From contig DBRE01000054.1 in NCBI GenBank assembly GCA_002305535.1, positions 1,248 to 8,196 on the forward strand: a stretch of DNA of 6,949 bases, written 5' to 3'. The DNA is from Syntrophomonas sp. UBA1376. Its GTDB lineage: Bacteria > Bacillota > Syntrophomonadia > Syntrophomonadales > Syntrophomonadaceae. The notes under the pieces are model-generated. The model searched no databases. It was not told the DNA's origin and was given only the letters and a program-made list of their open reading frames with translations. Shown piece by piece: positions 1-5,616 of the stretch (positions are counted from its first letter, which is position 1; each line of letters starts with the position of its first letter). A program made the position numbers and the translations under genes.

Positions 1-140
1 GTGGTGACAATGGCTTCGCCGGGTTCTTCCTGCTGCTTTTTTAGCATGGCATTATAGCCGCCGATGGTGTCGCTCTCCAGACCGGCCATGGAACCGCTCC
101 TATCCAGAATAAATACCAATTCAGTTAGGTTTGTTTTCAT
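1..140 (-). CDS. von Willebrand factor A (vWA) domain protein, N-terminal part only
   Basis: Reading leftwards from an ATG at 140-138, the frame stays open to the window edge (46 full codons plus two bases), so the gene continues outside. The peptide starts MKTNLTELVFILDRSGSM: a hydrophobic first beta strand running into DRSGSM, the DxSxS part of a metal-ion-dependent adhesion site (Asp13, Ser15, Ser17). This is the hallmark of vWA domains, which bind partners through a divalent metal. The remaining MIDAS residues (distal Thr and Asp) would lie off the window. A good Shine-Dalgarno (GGAGG on the minus strand) lies about 8 bases before the ATG, but it overlaps one arm of a 10-bp inverted repeat. 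The gene follows the macro-domain gene on the same strand after 77 bp, so the two are probably co-transcribed. There is no signal peptide, so a cytoplasmic protein is expected. The vWA assignment is firm; the biological role is not visible. Confidence 0.85.
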   Translation of the reverse strand, partial: MKTNLTELVFILDRSGSMAGLESDTIGGYNAMLKKQQEEPGEAIVT

Positions 141-141
141 T

Positions 142-181
142 TTGTTATCCTCCGTTTCCTTTGATAATTGAAGGATAACAA
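142..181 (-). promoter_or_regulatory. Perfect 10-bp inverted repeat overlapping the vWA gene's Shine-Dalgarno
   Basis: On the plus strand TTGTTATCCT (142-151) is the exact reverse complement of AGGATAACAA (172-181), separated by 20 bases. In the leftward mRNA the 3' arm is AGGAUAACAA, ending one base before the AUG of the vWA gene. It contains the AGGA part of the GGAGGA ribosome binding site, so the hairpin would partly hide that site. The loop holds a second purine-rich stretch (AAAGGAAA). This fits translational control of the second gene, or an operator used as DNA. The repeat is seen directly; its function is inferred. Confidence 0.55.
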
Positions 182-217
182 GTTTTAGGGCAGCCATGGT
201 CGCTTGCCGGGCGACAA

Positions 218-1207
218 TCAGGAGCCTAGTGTGGCCTGATCAAAATAGAATAAGGCCTCATTTATTTCGAATATATTGTAGTTGCCTTCCTCAATGAAGT
301 ACTGGATGATCACATCGAATTTGCTGCTAGGGGACAGAGTGTAACCGGCCTTGCTGAGCAGATCCAGGGTTTCGTCCAGGTTCAGCTTAAGGGCAACTGC
401 CAGGGCCAGGGCGGTAGCCTTACTAGGATGGTAGTTTTTGCTGCTGCGGATCTTGGAGAACAGTTTCCGGTCTATATTGGCTCGTTTGTAGGTTTCCACA
501 TCAGTCAGGCCTTTTTCATCGATCAATCGCAGCAGCATTTCCGAGAATGATTCGTCTAACTGATCCAATACATGCTCCAAAGACCTCTGGGGGCTGTACA
601 GGTTATAGTCTTGGCTTATTAATTCGTTGGCTTCAAAATGCTCGATACGTCTATGCTGCTCCCTTAGCAGGTGTTCCTCAACGTAATTATCATCAATATA
701 TTTTTCAATGGCGGTAAAGAGCTTTTCGCTTAAGGTGATAGCATTTTTATCAAAAAGAACCAGATAAACATTTGTTTCGTGAGTAAGCAAAAATTCACTG
801 ATAGCAGTCACGGCAATGTGCAGGGCCTGATCCTTGGGGTAGCCATAGATACCGGAAGAGATCAAGGGAAAGGCTACAGATTGGCATTTATGCTCTACGG
901 CCAGGGTCAGCGAATTGATATAGCAGTTGTGTAAAAGCTGGGCCTCATTGGCATGACCTCCCTGCCAGATGGGGCCGACGGTGTGGATGATGTACTTGGC
1001 TGGTAGATCATAGCCGGAAGTAATGACCGCTTCTCCCGTCTTACATCCCCCTATCCTATCACATTCTGCCTGCAGCTCCTTAGCTCCGGCGGCAGAGAAA
1101 ATAGCCCCGCAGACCCCACCGCCTCTTTGTAAAGCGGTATTAGCAGCATTGACAATCGCGTCAACCTTCATTTTGGTGATATCATTGCGTACTAATTGAA
1201 GTGGCAT
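218..1207 (-). CDS. Macro-domain protein with C-terminal helical/HTH-like domain
   Basis: A 329-residue cytoplasmic protein. Residues 1-170 form a macro domain of the MacroD/YmdB (O-acetyl-ADP-ribose deacetylase, ADP-ribosyl hydrolase) kind. The visible signatures are VDAIVNAAN at 15-23, the glycine-rich GGGVCGAI at 29-36 with AAG at 39-41, HTVGPIW at 75-81, and the phosphate-binding loop FPLISSGIYGYP at 113-124. Family knowledge says such domains bind ADP-ribose and often hydrolyse ADP-ribosyl or acetyl esters. Residues about 171-215 are charged and helical, a linker. Residues about 216-329 form an all-helical region whose segment ATALALAVALKLNLDETL (264-281) resembles Cro/C1-type HTH helices. 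It may bind nucleic acid or protein. The start is supported by AGGAAG about 8 bases upstream. It is the first gene of a leftward pair with the vWA gene, and a perfect palindrome lies about 30 bp upstream. The macro fold is certain; the exact substrate is not. Confidence 0.9.
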   Translation of the reverse strand: MPLQLVRNDITKMKVDAIVNAANTALQRGGGVCGAIFSAAGAKELQAECDRIGGCKTGEAVITSGYDLPAKYIIHTVGPIWQGGHANEAQLLHNCYINSLTLAVEHKCQSVAFPLISSGIYGYPKDQALHIAVTAISEFLLTHETNVYLVLFDKNAITLSEKLFTAIEKYIDDNYVEEHLLREQHRRIEHFEANELISQDYNLYSPQRSLEHVLDQLDESFSEMLLRLIDEKGLTDVETYKRANIDRKLFSKIRSSKNYHPSKATALALAVALKLNLDETLDLLSKAGYTLSPSSKFDVIIQYFIEEGNYNIFEINEALFYFDQATLGS

Positions 1208-1237
1208 CGGGCTTCTTCCTTTCTACCAGTACTTATG

Positions 1238-1259
1238 CCTGCGTATATACTTACGCAGG
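1238..1259. promoter_or_regulatory. Perfect 8-bp inverted repeat upstream of the macro-domain gene, candidate operator
   Basis: CCTGCGTA (1238-1245) and TACGCAGG (1252-1259) are exact reverse complements around a 6-base centre. The element lies about 30 bp before the macro gene's ATG, in the 5' UTR or core promoter of the leftward unit. The size and symmetry suit a dimeric repressor site. An unpaired partial copy (ACTTATGC at 1231-1238 beside ACTTACGC at 1249-1256) adds a local direct repeat. The macro protein's own HTH-like C-terminus makes autoregulation conceivable, but that is speculation. Confidence 0.45.
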
Positions 1260-1333
1260 AAAAAAGCCAGCTGCTCATAAGATTCGCTTTTCTAATAATA
1301 GCTTACTTATTAGGGGTTTTTCCAGCTATTAGA

Positions 1334-1438
1334 GCATCGTTTTCCCAGCAGGGTACAGGAGTGCTGAAATCAGTTGGCCTGTTTATAGGCAAACGATGCC
1401 GAAAAGATTTGACGCAGCGGCCTTGACATTGATCAAGG
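1334..1438 (+). other. Candidate structured RNA: possible three-way junction with a GEMM-like half-motif
   Basis: GCATCGTTT (1334-1342) pairs exactly with AAACGATGC (1391-1399), enclosing two hairpins: CAGCA/TGCTG (1346-1350 with 1362-1366) and GCCT/AGGC (1377-1380 with 1387-1390). Overlapping this, the string GGCAAAC (1388-1394), then GAAA (1401-1404), then GACGCA (1411-1416), then GGCC (1419-1422) follows the order and spacing of the 5' half of c-di-GMP-I (GEMM) aptamers. AGGC (1387-1390) could alternatively pair with GCCT (1420-1423). A further hairpin, CCTTGA/TCAAGG (1421-1426 with 1433-1438), follows. The stem that should close the GAAA loop is not paired and the second half of the aptamer is not evident. 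It is therefore at best a degenerate or variant form, possibly just a chance match. Confidence 0.3.
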
Positions 1439-1493
1439 ATTGCAAATTGTCGTGGGCAAAGGGTCATGCTCAGATAGGGATCGGGAAATCGAG

Positions 1494-1598
1494 TTGGAGA
1501 GTAAACCTAAGCCACTATGACTTATCCTAATGAAGATCTGTAGTGAAAATAAATCAGCTGGAAACAGTATTTTCATAAGTCACCTTTTGTCTCTCCAA
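1494..1598 (+). other. Nested inverted repeats, possible structured leader RNA
   Basis: Three pairings nest in order: TTGGAGAG (1494-1501) with CTCTCCAA (1591-1598); TGACTTAT (1518-1525) with ATAAGTCA (1575-1582); and GAAAAT (1545-1550) with ATTTTC (1569-1574). They are capped by CTG-GAAA-CAG (1558-1567), a GNRA-type loop. All arms are perfect. The segment ends about 160 bp before the lipoprotein gene, so it could belong to a long 5' leader. I do not recognise it as a known riboswitch class. Whether the segment is transcribed is unknown. Confidence 0.3.
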
Positions 1599-1663
1599 GT
1601 TGCATATGAGAGCAAACCTCGACAACTTAAGCTTAGCAAGCCTTCATATATAACATTAAGTAA

Positions 1664-1691
1664 TTAGACGAATTAGGGCAATTAATATAAA
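1664..1691 (+). promoter_or_regulatory. Weak candidate sigma-A-type promoter for the ABC operon
   Basis: TATAAA (1686-1691) is a fair -10 box, with TTAGAC (1664-1669) sixteen bases upstream as a poor -35. The surroundings are AT-rich and the position, about 70 bp before the lipoprotein start, is suitable. The -35 match is too weak to be sure, and TATAAC at 1707-1712 is an alternative -10 without any -35. Confidence 0.25.
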
Positions 1692-1721
1692 ATTATTCCA
1701 TGTGGGTATAACTGGAATAAT
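1692..1721. promoter_or_regulatory. 9-bp inverted repeat between putative promoter and start of the ABC operon
   Basis: ATTATTCCA (1692-1700) and TGGAATAAT (1713-1721) are exact reverse complements with a 12-base centre. The element lies 38 bp before the lipoprotein ATG and immediately upstream of its purine-rich ribosome binding region. It adjoins the candidate -10 box, so it could be a repressor operator overlapping the transcription start, or a small 5' UTR hairpin. It is too AT-rich, and lacks the T tract, to be a convincing terminator. Confidence 0.4.
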
Positions 1722-1758
1722 CTTTTATCCAAGTAGGGCGGGGAGGGAATGAGAAAAA

Positions 1759-2934
1759 ATGAGGAAAGCAATTAATGTGATGAGGAGGCATGAGGAGTTG
1801 AGAAAACATATTGCACTACTATTAGTGTTCATCTTGATGACCGCTTGTCTGACGGGATGTGGAGGTCAGGCGGCTTCAGAAAAGACGGAAGGCTATAAAA
1901 TCGGCATTGTGACTCCGACATTATCCACCAGCGAAGATGAGTTCCGGGCGGCGGAGAAAATGGCCGAGCAATACCCTGACATAGTCAAACACATAACCCT
2001 GCCGGAGAATTTCTCAACCGAGATTGAAACTGGGCTGAGTCAGATTACTTCGCTGGCAGATGACCCGCAGATGAAGGCCATTATCGTAGTATCCGGGCAG
2101 GCGGGCTTGTTACCGGCGCTGCAAAAGGTAGAGGAGATCAGACCCGACATTATCACCATAACTGCCCCCATTTGGGATGATCCGGTATTAATGTCGCAGT
2201 ACGTCGACCTTAACCTGGATACGGATTGGGTAAGAAGAGGTCAGGCTATCGCTACCCAAGCCCACGCGATGGGCGCCAAAACCATGATTCACTATTCGTT
2301 CCCTACCCATTTGTCGAAAGAGGTCATTGCCCAGAGAAAGGACGCCATGCAAAAGACCAGCAACGAATTAGGCATGCAGTGGGTCGAGGTGGTTACTCCT
2401 GATCCGCAGACCGGTAATGGTACTGGACCGATGCTGCAGTTCCTGAGGGAGGACATTCCCCGTCAGATTGAGAAATATGGGCCTGATACCAACATATTCG
2501 GCAGCAATTGTCCTATGTACGATGTTATCATTGACGAAGCCTTCAAGTTAAAGTTTATGGTAACGGAACAATGCTGCCCCACACCGTTACAGGCTTACCC
2601 GACTGTATTAGGCCTGGAAATCTCCGAAGAGGACGCCTGGAATTTTGAAAAAGTCAACGGGATGATATCGGAAAAAGCTGCCGAAGCAGGCATGACCGGC
2701 AGGTTGGGTGGATGGCCCATGCCGGCCACGGTGTTCATGCCCCAGTATGCAGTAGAACTGGCTATGAAAATGATTGAAGATCCCAGCTTTGATTATAAGA
2801 ATGTCGACAACCTGAACAAGTTTGCTCAGGATACATTTGGATATGACGTCAGCTTCAGCAAGTTCAAAGCCAAAGCGGATAGTCCTGAGCTTGACAATTA
2901 TGCTGTCATGATTATGGATACGATTCTATATTAG
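1759..2934 (+). CDS. Substrate-binding lipoprotein of an ABC importer, DUF3798 type
   Basis: A 391-residue surface lipoprotein that should capture the ligand for the downstream importer. Residues 10-29 make a basic then hydrophobic signal peptide ending in the lipobox LTGC (31-34), so Cys34 is the lipidation site. The mature part begins YKIGIVTPTLSTSEDEF (46-62), the first strand and loop of a type-1 periplasmic-binding fold. The whole sequence matches what I know of the DUF3798 family, which has no assigned ligand. Conspicuous residues are Cys251 (FGSNCPMYD) and the pair Cys272-Cys273 (TEQCCPTPLQAYP), possibly near the ligand cleft. GGGAGGG lies about 11 bases before the chosen ATG. The in-frame ATG at 1780 (Met8) would also give a normal signal peptide and cannot be excluded. 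A tiny out-of-frame ORF (1749-1775) overlaps the start. It is first in the operon and is followed by a 12-bp hairpin that may favour its expression. The ABC-lipoprotein role is firm; the family name is from recognition, and the ligand is unknown. Confidence 0.88.
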   Translation: MRKAINVMRRHEELRKHIALLLVFILMTACLTGCGGQAASEKTEGYKIGIVTPTLSTSEDEFRAAEKMAEQYPDIVKHITLPENFSTEIETGLSQITSLADDPQMKAIIVVSGQAGLLPALQKVEEIRPDIITITAPIWDDPVLMSQYVDLNLDTDWVRRGQAIATQAHAMGAKTMIHYSFPTHLSKEVIAQRKDAMQKTSNELGMQWVEVVTPDPQTGNGTGPMLQFLREDIPRQIEKYGPDTNIFGSNCPMYDVIIDEAFKLKFMVTEQCCPTPLQAYPTVLGLEISEEDAWNFEKVNGMISEKAAEAGMTGRLGGWPMPATVFMPQYAVELAMKMIEDPSFDYKNVDNLNKFAQDTFGYDVSFSKFKAKADSPELDNYAVMIMDTILY

Positions 2935-2952
2935 GCGACTGCTTTCTGGATT

Positions 2953-2982
2953 ATTCAGGCTGTCTTAACGGACAGCCTGAAT
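2953..2982 (+). terminator. Perfect 12-bp hairpin between lipoprotein and ATPase genes (leaky terminator or mRNA stabiliser)
   Basis: ATTCAGGCTGTC (2953-2964) and GACAGCCTGAAT (2971-2982) pair exactly around the 6-base loop TTAACG. It begins 18 bases after the lipoprotein stop and lies 29 bases before the ATPase start. Only TGTTTCC follows, not a run of Ts, so complete termination is unlikely. Such intercistronic stems after the binding-protein gene are known from other importer operons, where they protect the upstream mRNA and let the binding protein be made in excess over the membrane parts. That role is inferred here. Confidence 0.65.
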
Positions 2983-3011
2983 TGTTTCCGGCCAAGATAT
3001 GAGAGCAAATC

Positions 3012-4595
3012 ATGGAAAATCTTTTGCAAATCAACCATCTGAGTAAAAGCTATAACGGTATTCCAGCCTTGAAGGATATTAGCCTTTCAGTTAAGGCCGG
3101 GGAAATCCACGGCTTGGTAGGGGCCAACGGTTCAGGCAAAACCACTCTGATGAATATCCTGTTCGGACGTTCGGTCATACATGAGACAGGCGGTTATCAG
3201 GGTGAAGTTATTTTTGCTGGGCGCAGGCTGGATATTAAAAACTGCTCCCAAGCGATCGCCTCCGGTATCGGCATGGTACATCAGGAGTTTGCCCTGATCC
3301 CGGATCTGACGGTGGCGCAAAATATCAAGCTGGGCCGCGAACATACGCTGGCCTTAACTGACCGTTTCCTGGGCCGGCAGTATACCTTTATTGATGAGAG
3401 GCATGATCGGGAAAGCTCAGGGCAGGTATTGAAGAGACTGGGCATAGGTCTTGATCCGGATATAAAAATCTTGGATCTATCAATAAACTTAAAGCAATTT
3501 GTGGAGATCGCCCGGGAGATAAACCGGACTGATCTGCGCTTGCTGATCATGGATGAACCCACGGCGGTGCTTAACCAAAACGACGGCTTGCGGCTTTTGG
3601 AGATACTACGGGAAATGTCCGGGCGGGGGATCGGGATCCTGTTTATATCCCACCGTTTGGAGGAAATACAAGCCGTCTGTGACCGGGTAAGCGTGCTGCG
3701 GGACGGAGAACGGGTCGCCCAGTATGACAGGGATCACATTCAGATAAGCCAATTGGCTCGGGATATGATCGGCCACAGTGTTAAAAAAGCAGTGGCCGAA
3801 AAGAGACAGATTGAGGAACGTCCTTTGATTACATTCCGGCGGTTTTCGGTAGCCATGCCGGGAGAAGAAATCCAGAACCTGGACTTGAACGTATATGAAG
3901 GTGAAATAATGGGACTGACCAGTTTGCCCGGTCACGGCAAGCTGGCGTTGGGTTACGGTATGATGGGCATGTATCCGGTAGAAGGCGAGGTCTGTTTTGA
4001 TAATGAAAGAATAACCCGCATGGATGCCGGATCCAATATCGCTAAGGGGATGTATGTATTGCCGGATGACAGGCAGGGTCTGGGAATCCTGGCGGATCAG
4101 TCTCTGGAGAACAATATCGTCTTTACCGGCAACCAAATCAAAAATATGTTCAGCCGGCCATTCCTGTTCCCTTATCTGAGCTTGTTGGATCGGCGCCGGG
4201 CTGCCCCGCACGTTGAGAAAATGATCCGAGATTTTGATATAAAATGTACTTCCATGAAACAAAAAGTAACAGAGTTAAGCGGCGGCAATCAGCAGAAAGT
4301 GTGCCTTGCCAGGGCTTTGACAGTCCAGCCCCGGCTGCTGTTCGTAGCCGAACCGACCAGGGGAGTGGACATATCTGCCCGGGAAAAAATACTGAAAATG
4401 TTGATTGAGATAAATCGCACCCGGAATACGACCATAGTGTTCGCTTCCAGTGAACTGGATGAATTGAAGCGGGTGTGCGACCGGATCGCGGTGATGGTAC
4501 AGGGGAGAATATTTAAGATCCTACCCCCAGATGCTCCGGAAATAGATTTCGGCCTGGCACTTTCAGGAGAAGCAGGGGTGAATGATGGGTTATAA
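3012..4595 (+). CDS. ABC importer ATPase with two fused nucleotide-binding domains (RbsA/MglA-like)
   Basis: A 527-residue cytoplasmic ATPase that powers the importer, of the usual length for RbsA/MglA-type proteins. NBD1 (about 1-255): Walker A GANGSGKT at 37-44, Q-loop Gln91, Walker B LLIMDEPT (177-184, Asp181/Glu182), and H-loop His214 in ISHR. Its signature is aberrant, LSINLKQ (156-162), with Asn where LSxG has Gly. NBD2 (about 270-527): the Walker A is degenerate, PGHGKLA (306-312), lacking Ser/Thr after Lys310. The signature is perfect, LSGGNQQK (422-429). Walker B reads FVAEPT (444-449), with Ala446 for Asp, and the H-loop has Ser (ASSEL). The intact motifs therefore all serve one composite site (NBD1 Walker motifs plus NBD2 signature). 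The ribosome binding site is weak (GAGAG, 6 bases before ATG). The gene overlaps the next one by 14 bp. The role is firm; the substrate is unknown. Confidence 0.93.
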   Translation: MENLLQINHLSKSYNGIPALKDISLSVKAGEIHGLVGANGSGKTTLMNILFGRSVIHETGGYQGEVIFAGRRLDIKNCSQAIASGIGMVHQEFALIPDLTVAQNIKLGREHTLALTDRFLGRQYTFIDERHDRESSGQVLKRLGIGLDPDIKILDLSINLKQFVEIAREINRTDLRLLIMDEPTAVLNQNDGLRLLEILREMSGRGIGILFISHRLEEIQAVCDRVSVLRDGERVAQYDRDHIQISQLARDMIGHSVKKAVAEKRQIEERPLITFRRFSVAMPGEEIQNLDLNVYEGEIMGLTSLPGHGKLALGYGMMGMYPVEGEVCFDNERITRMDAGSNIAKGMYVLPDDRQGLGILADQSLENNIVFTGNQIKNMFSRPFLFPYLSLLDRRRAAPHVEKMIRDFDIKCTSMKQKVTELSGGNQQKVCLARALTVQPRLLFVAEPTRGVDISAREKILKMLIEINRTRNTTIVFASSELDELKRVCDRIAVMVQGRIFKILPPDAPEIDFGLALSGEAGVNDGL

Positions 4596-5616
4596 CCGGA
4601 TCAAAATGCCGCAGCTGATCATTATCGCTTTTTTACTAGCCTTGATCGCCATGGCCTGGCTACTGCAGATGGATATGGCCATATTATTTAACGAGTCCCT
4701 GATCAAGCTGGTCATGAACGGGGTACTGGTACTGTCGCTTATCCCCATGCTGAACGCGGGCGCAGGACTGAATTTTGGACTTCCGGTGGGAATCGTCGGC
4801 GGGCTGCTGGGCATGTGCTTGGCTGTGAATTTCAGGATGACCGGATTTCCCGGGTTTTTCATGGCACTGTTGTTTAGCTTGGTGATTTGCGTGGCACTGG
4901 GCTGGATATACGGCCTGATCCTCAACCGGGTCAAAGGCCGCGAAGAAATTGCCGGCACTTTTATCGGTTTTTCCTTTATACCCTTGATGAACTATTTCTG
5001 GACCCTGGCTCCCTTTCAGAACCGGGAAATGCTTTATCCCATCGGGGGTCAAGGACTAAGGCCCAGAATCAGCCTGGAGAATTATTTTAACCGCGTCTTG
5101 GACAACTTTTTCGTGATCAGCATCGGCGATCTGGAAATTCCGTTGGGCTTGCTCGTCTTTTTTGCGCTGCTTTGTTTGTTTCTCTACTGGTTTTTCCGCA
5201 CTAAAATTGGCCGCGCCATCGTTGCAACGGGAGAAAATGAAGGTTTTTCGAGGTTGTCGGGAATAAACATATCCGGAACCCGCCTGACAGCTGTCATTAT
5301 ATCGACAGTTATAGCTGGAGTGGGTATTTGTGTTTACGCTCAGAGCTATGGTTTTATCCAACTTTATGATGAGCCCTTGTCCATGGCTTTTCCTGCAATT
5401 TCGGCCCTATTGATCGGCGGCAGCACTGGCAAAAGGGCTTTTGTTTTTGAGGCGGTACTGGGTACGTATCTGCTACAGTCCATCTATCTTTTGACCGTGC
5501 CCGTCGCCAACCAACTTTTGATACCGGAACTGACCGAGATTCTCAGGAGTTTTATCACTTACGGCATAATTCTGTATGCTTTGCTGTTAAGGGAAACGCG
5601 GAGGGACAGCAGTTGA
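4582..5616 (+). CDS. ABC importer permease subunit 1 (BPD_transp_2 / RbsC-like)
   Basis: A 344-residue integral membrane protein, probably one half of the translocation channel. I count roughly nine or ten hydrophobic segments (about 11-29, 40-58, 67-83, 90-113, 124-143, 187-205, 234-255, 266-281, 287-305, 320-337). A larger extracytoplasmic stretch around 144-185 interrupts them. LSGIN (225-229) followed by TRLTAVIISTVIAG is the loop-and-helix pattern typical of BPD_transp_2 permeases that contacts the ATPase. NAGAGLNF (58-65) and LNRVKGREEI (114-123) recur in the next gene. The latter segment recalls nucleoside-type (BMP/NupP-like) permeases more than sugar ones, a weak impression. The start ATG at 4582 overlaps the ATPase stop by 14 bp; a second in-frame ATG follows directly at 4585, and AGGAG at 4564-4568 plus AGGGG at 4574-4578 lie upstream. 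Translational coupling is likely. The permease call is firm. Confidence 0.9.
   Translation: MMGYNRIKMPQLIIIAFLLALIAMAWLLQMDMAILFNESLIKLVMNGVLVLSLIPMLNAGAGLNFGLPVGIVGGLLGMCLAVNFRMTGFPGFFMALLFSLVICVALGWIYGLILNRVKGREEIAGTFIGFSFIPLMNYFWTLAPFQNREMLYPIGGQGLRPRISLENYFNRVLDNFFVISIGDLEIPLGLLVFFALLCLFLYWFFRTKIGRAIVATGENEGFSRLSGINISGTRLTAVIISTVIAGVGICVYAQSYGFIQLYDEPLSMAFPAISALLIGGSTGKRAFVFEAVLGTYLLQSIYLLTVPVANQLLIPELTEILRSFITYGIILYALLLRETRRDSS

Larger units (their letters stand above)
1208..1758. other. 551-bp divergent intergenic region without a supported protein gene
   Basis: This is the space between the leftward macro/vWA unit and the rightward ABC operon. No reading frame in it has convincing protein character. 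The one long open frame (1196-1426, plus) lacks a Shine-Dalgarno, begins inside the macro gene's first codons and ends without any recognisable domain. Instead the region holds several inverted repeats, listed separately (1238-1259, 1334-1438, 1494-1598, 1692-1721). There is also a weak 7-bp pair, CTAATAA (1292-1298) with TTATTAG (1307-1313). Both divergent promoters should lie here, but neither has a strong consensus. Confidence 0.7.

Noticed and set aside
1334..1399. Minus-strand hammerhead ribozyme (type III layout: stem, UH, hairpin, CUGA, hairpin, GAAA, stem)
   Set aside because: The order of elements fits, but the core reads CUGAUUU instead of CUGANGA, so the essential G8 and A9 are missing, and extra bases (CAA, G) sit at the junctions. 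It would be inactive; the likeness is probably chance.
1196..1426. 76-codon open frame on the plus strand in the divergent region
   Set aside because: It starts inside the macro gene's first codons, has no Shine-Dalgarno, no recognisable domain, and its single hydrophobic patch comes from an AT-rich stretch. The same DNA is better explained by inverted repeats.
1423..1450. TTGACA at 1423-1428 as a -35 box of a rightward promoter
   Set aside because: No acceptable -10 box follows at 16-18 bases (the positions read like ATTGTC), it lies over 300 bp from the gene, and it is part of the CCTTGA/TCAAGG hairpin.
1749..1775. Tiny ORF (8 codons) overlapping the lipoprotein start, possible leader peptide
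   Set aside because: Its ATG is only a base or so from the strong GGGAGGG and fits only a weaker AGGG further up. The sequence shows no regulatory pattern such as repeated codons.
1604..3009. 13-bp direct repeat ATATGAGAGCAAA at 1604-1616 and 2997-3009
   Set aside because: One exact 13-mer match in about 7 kb is within what chance allows, and the second copy simply covers the ATPase gene's weak ribosome binding site.
3606..4262. 218-codon frame antisense to the ATPase gene
   Set aside because: The plus-strand frame carries all ABC motifs. The antisense peptide has no domain character and is a shadow frame; the same holds for the shorter antisense frames under the ATPase and permeases.
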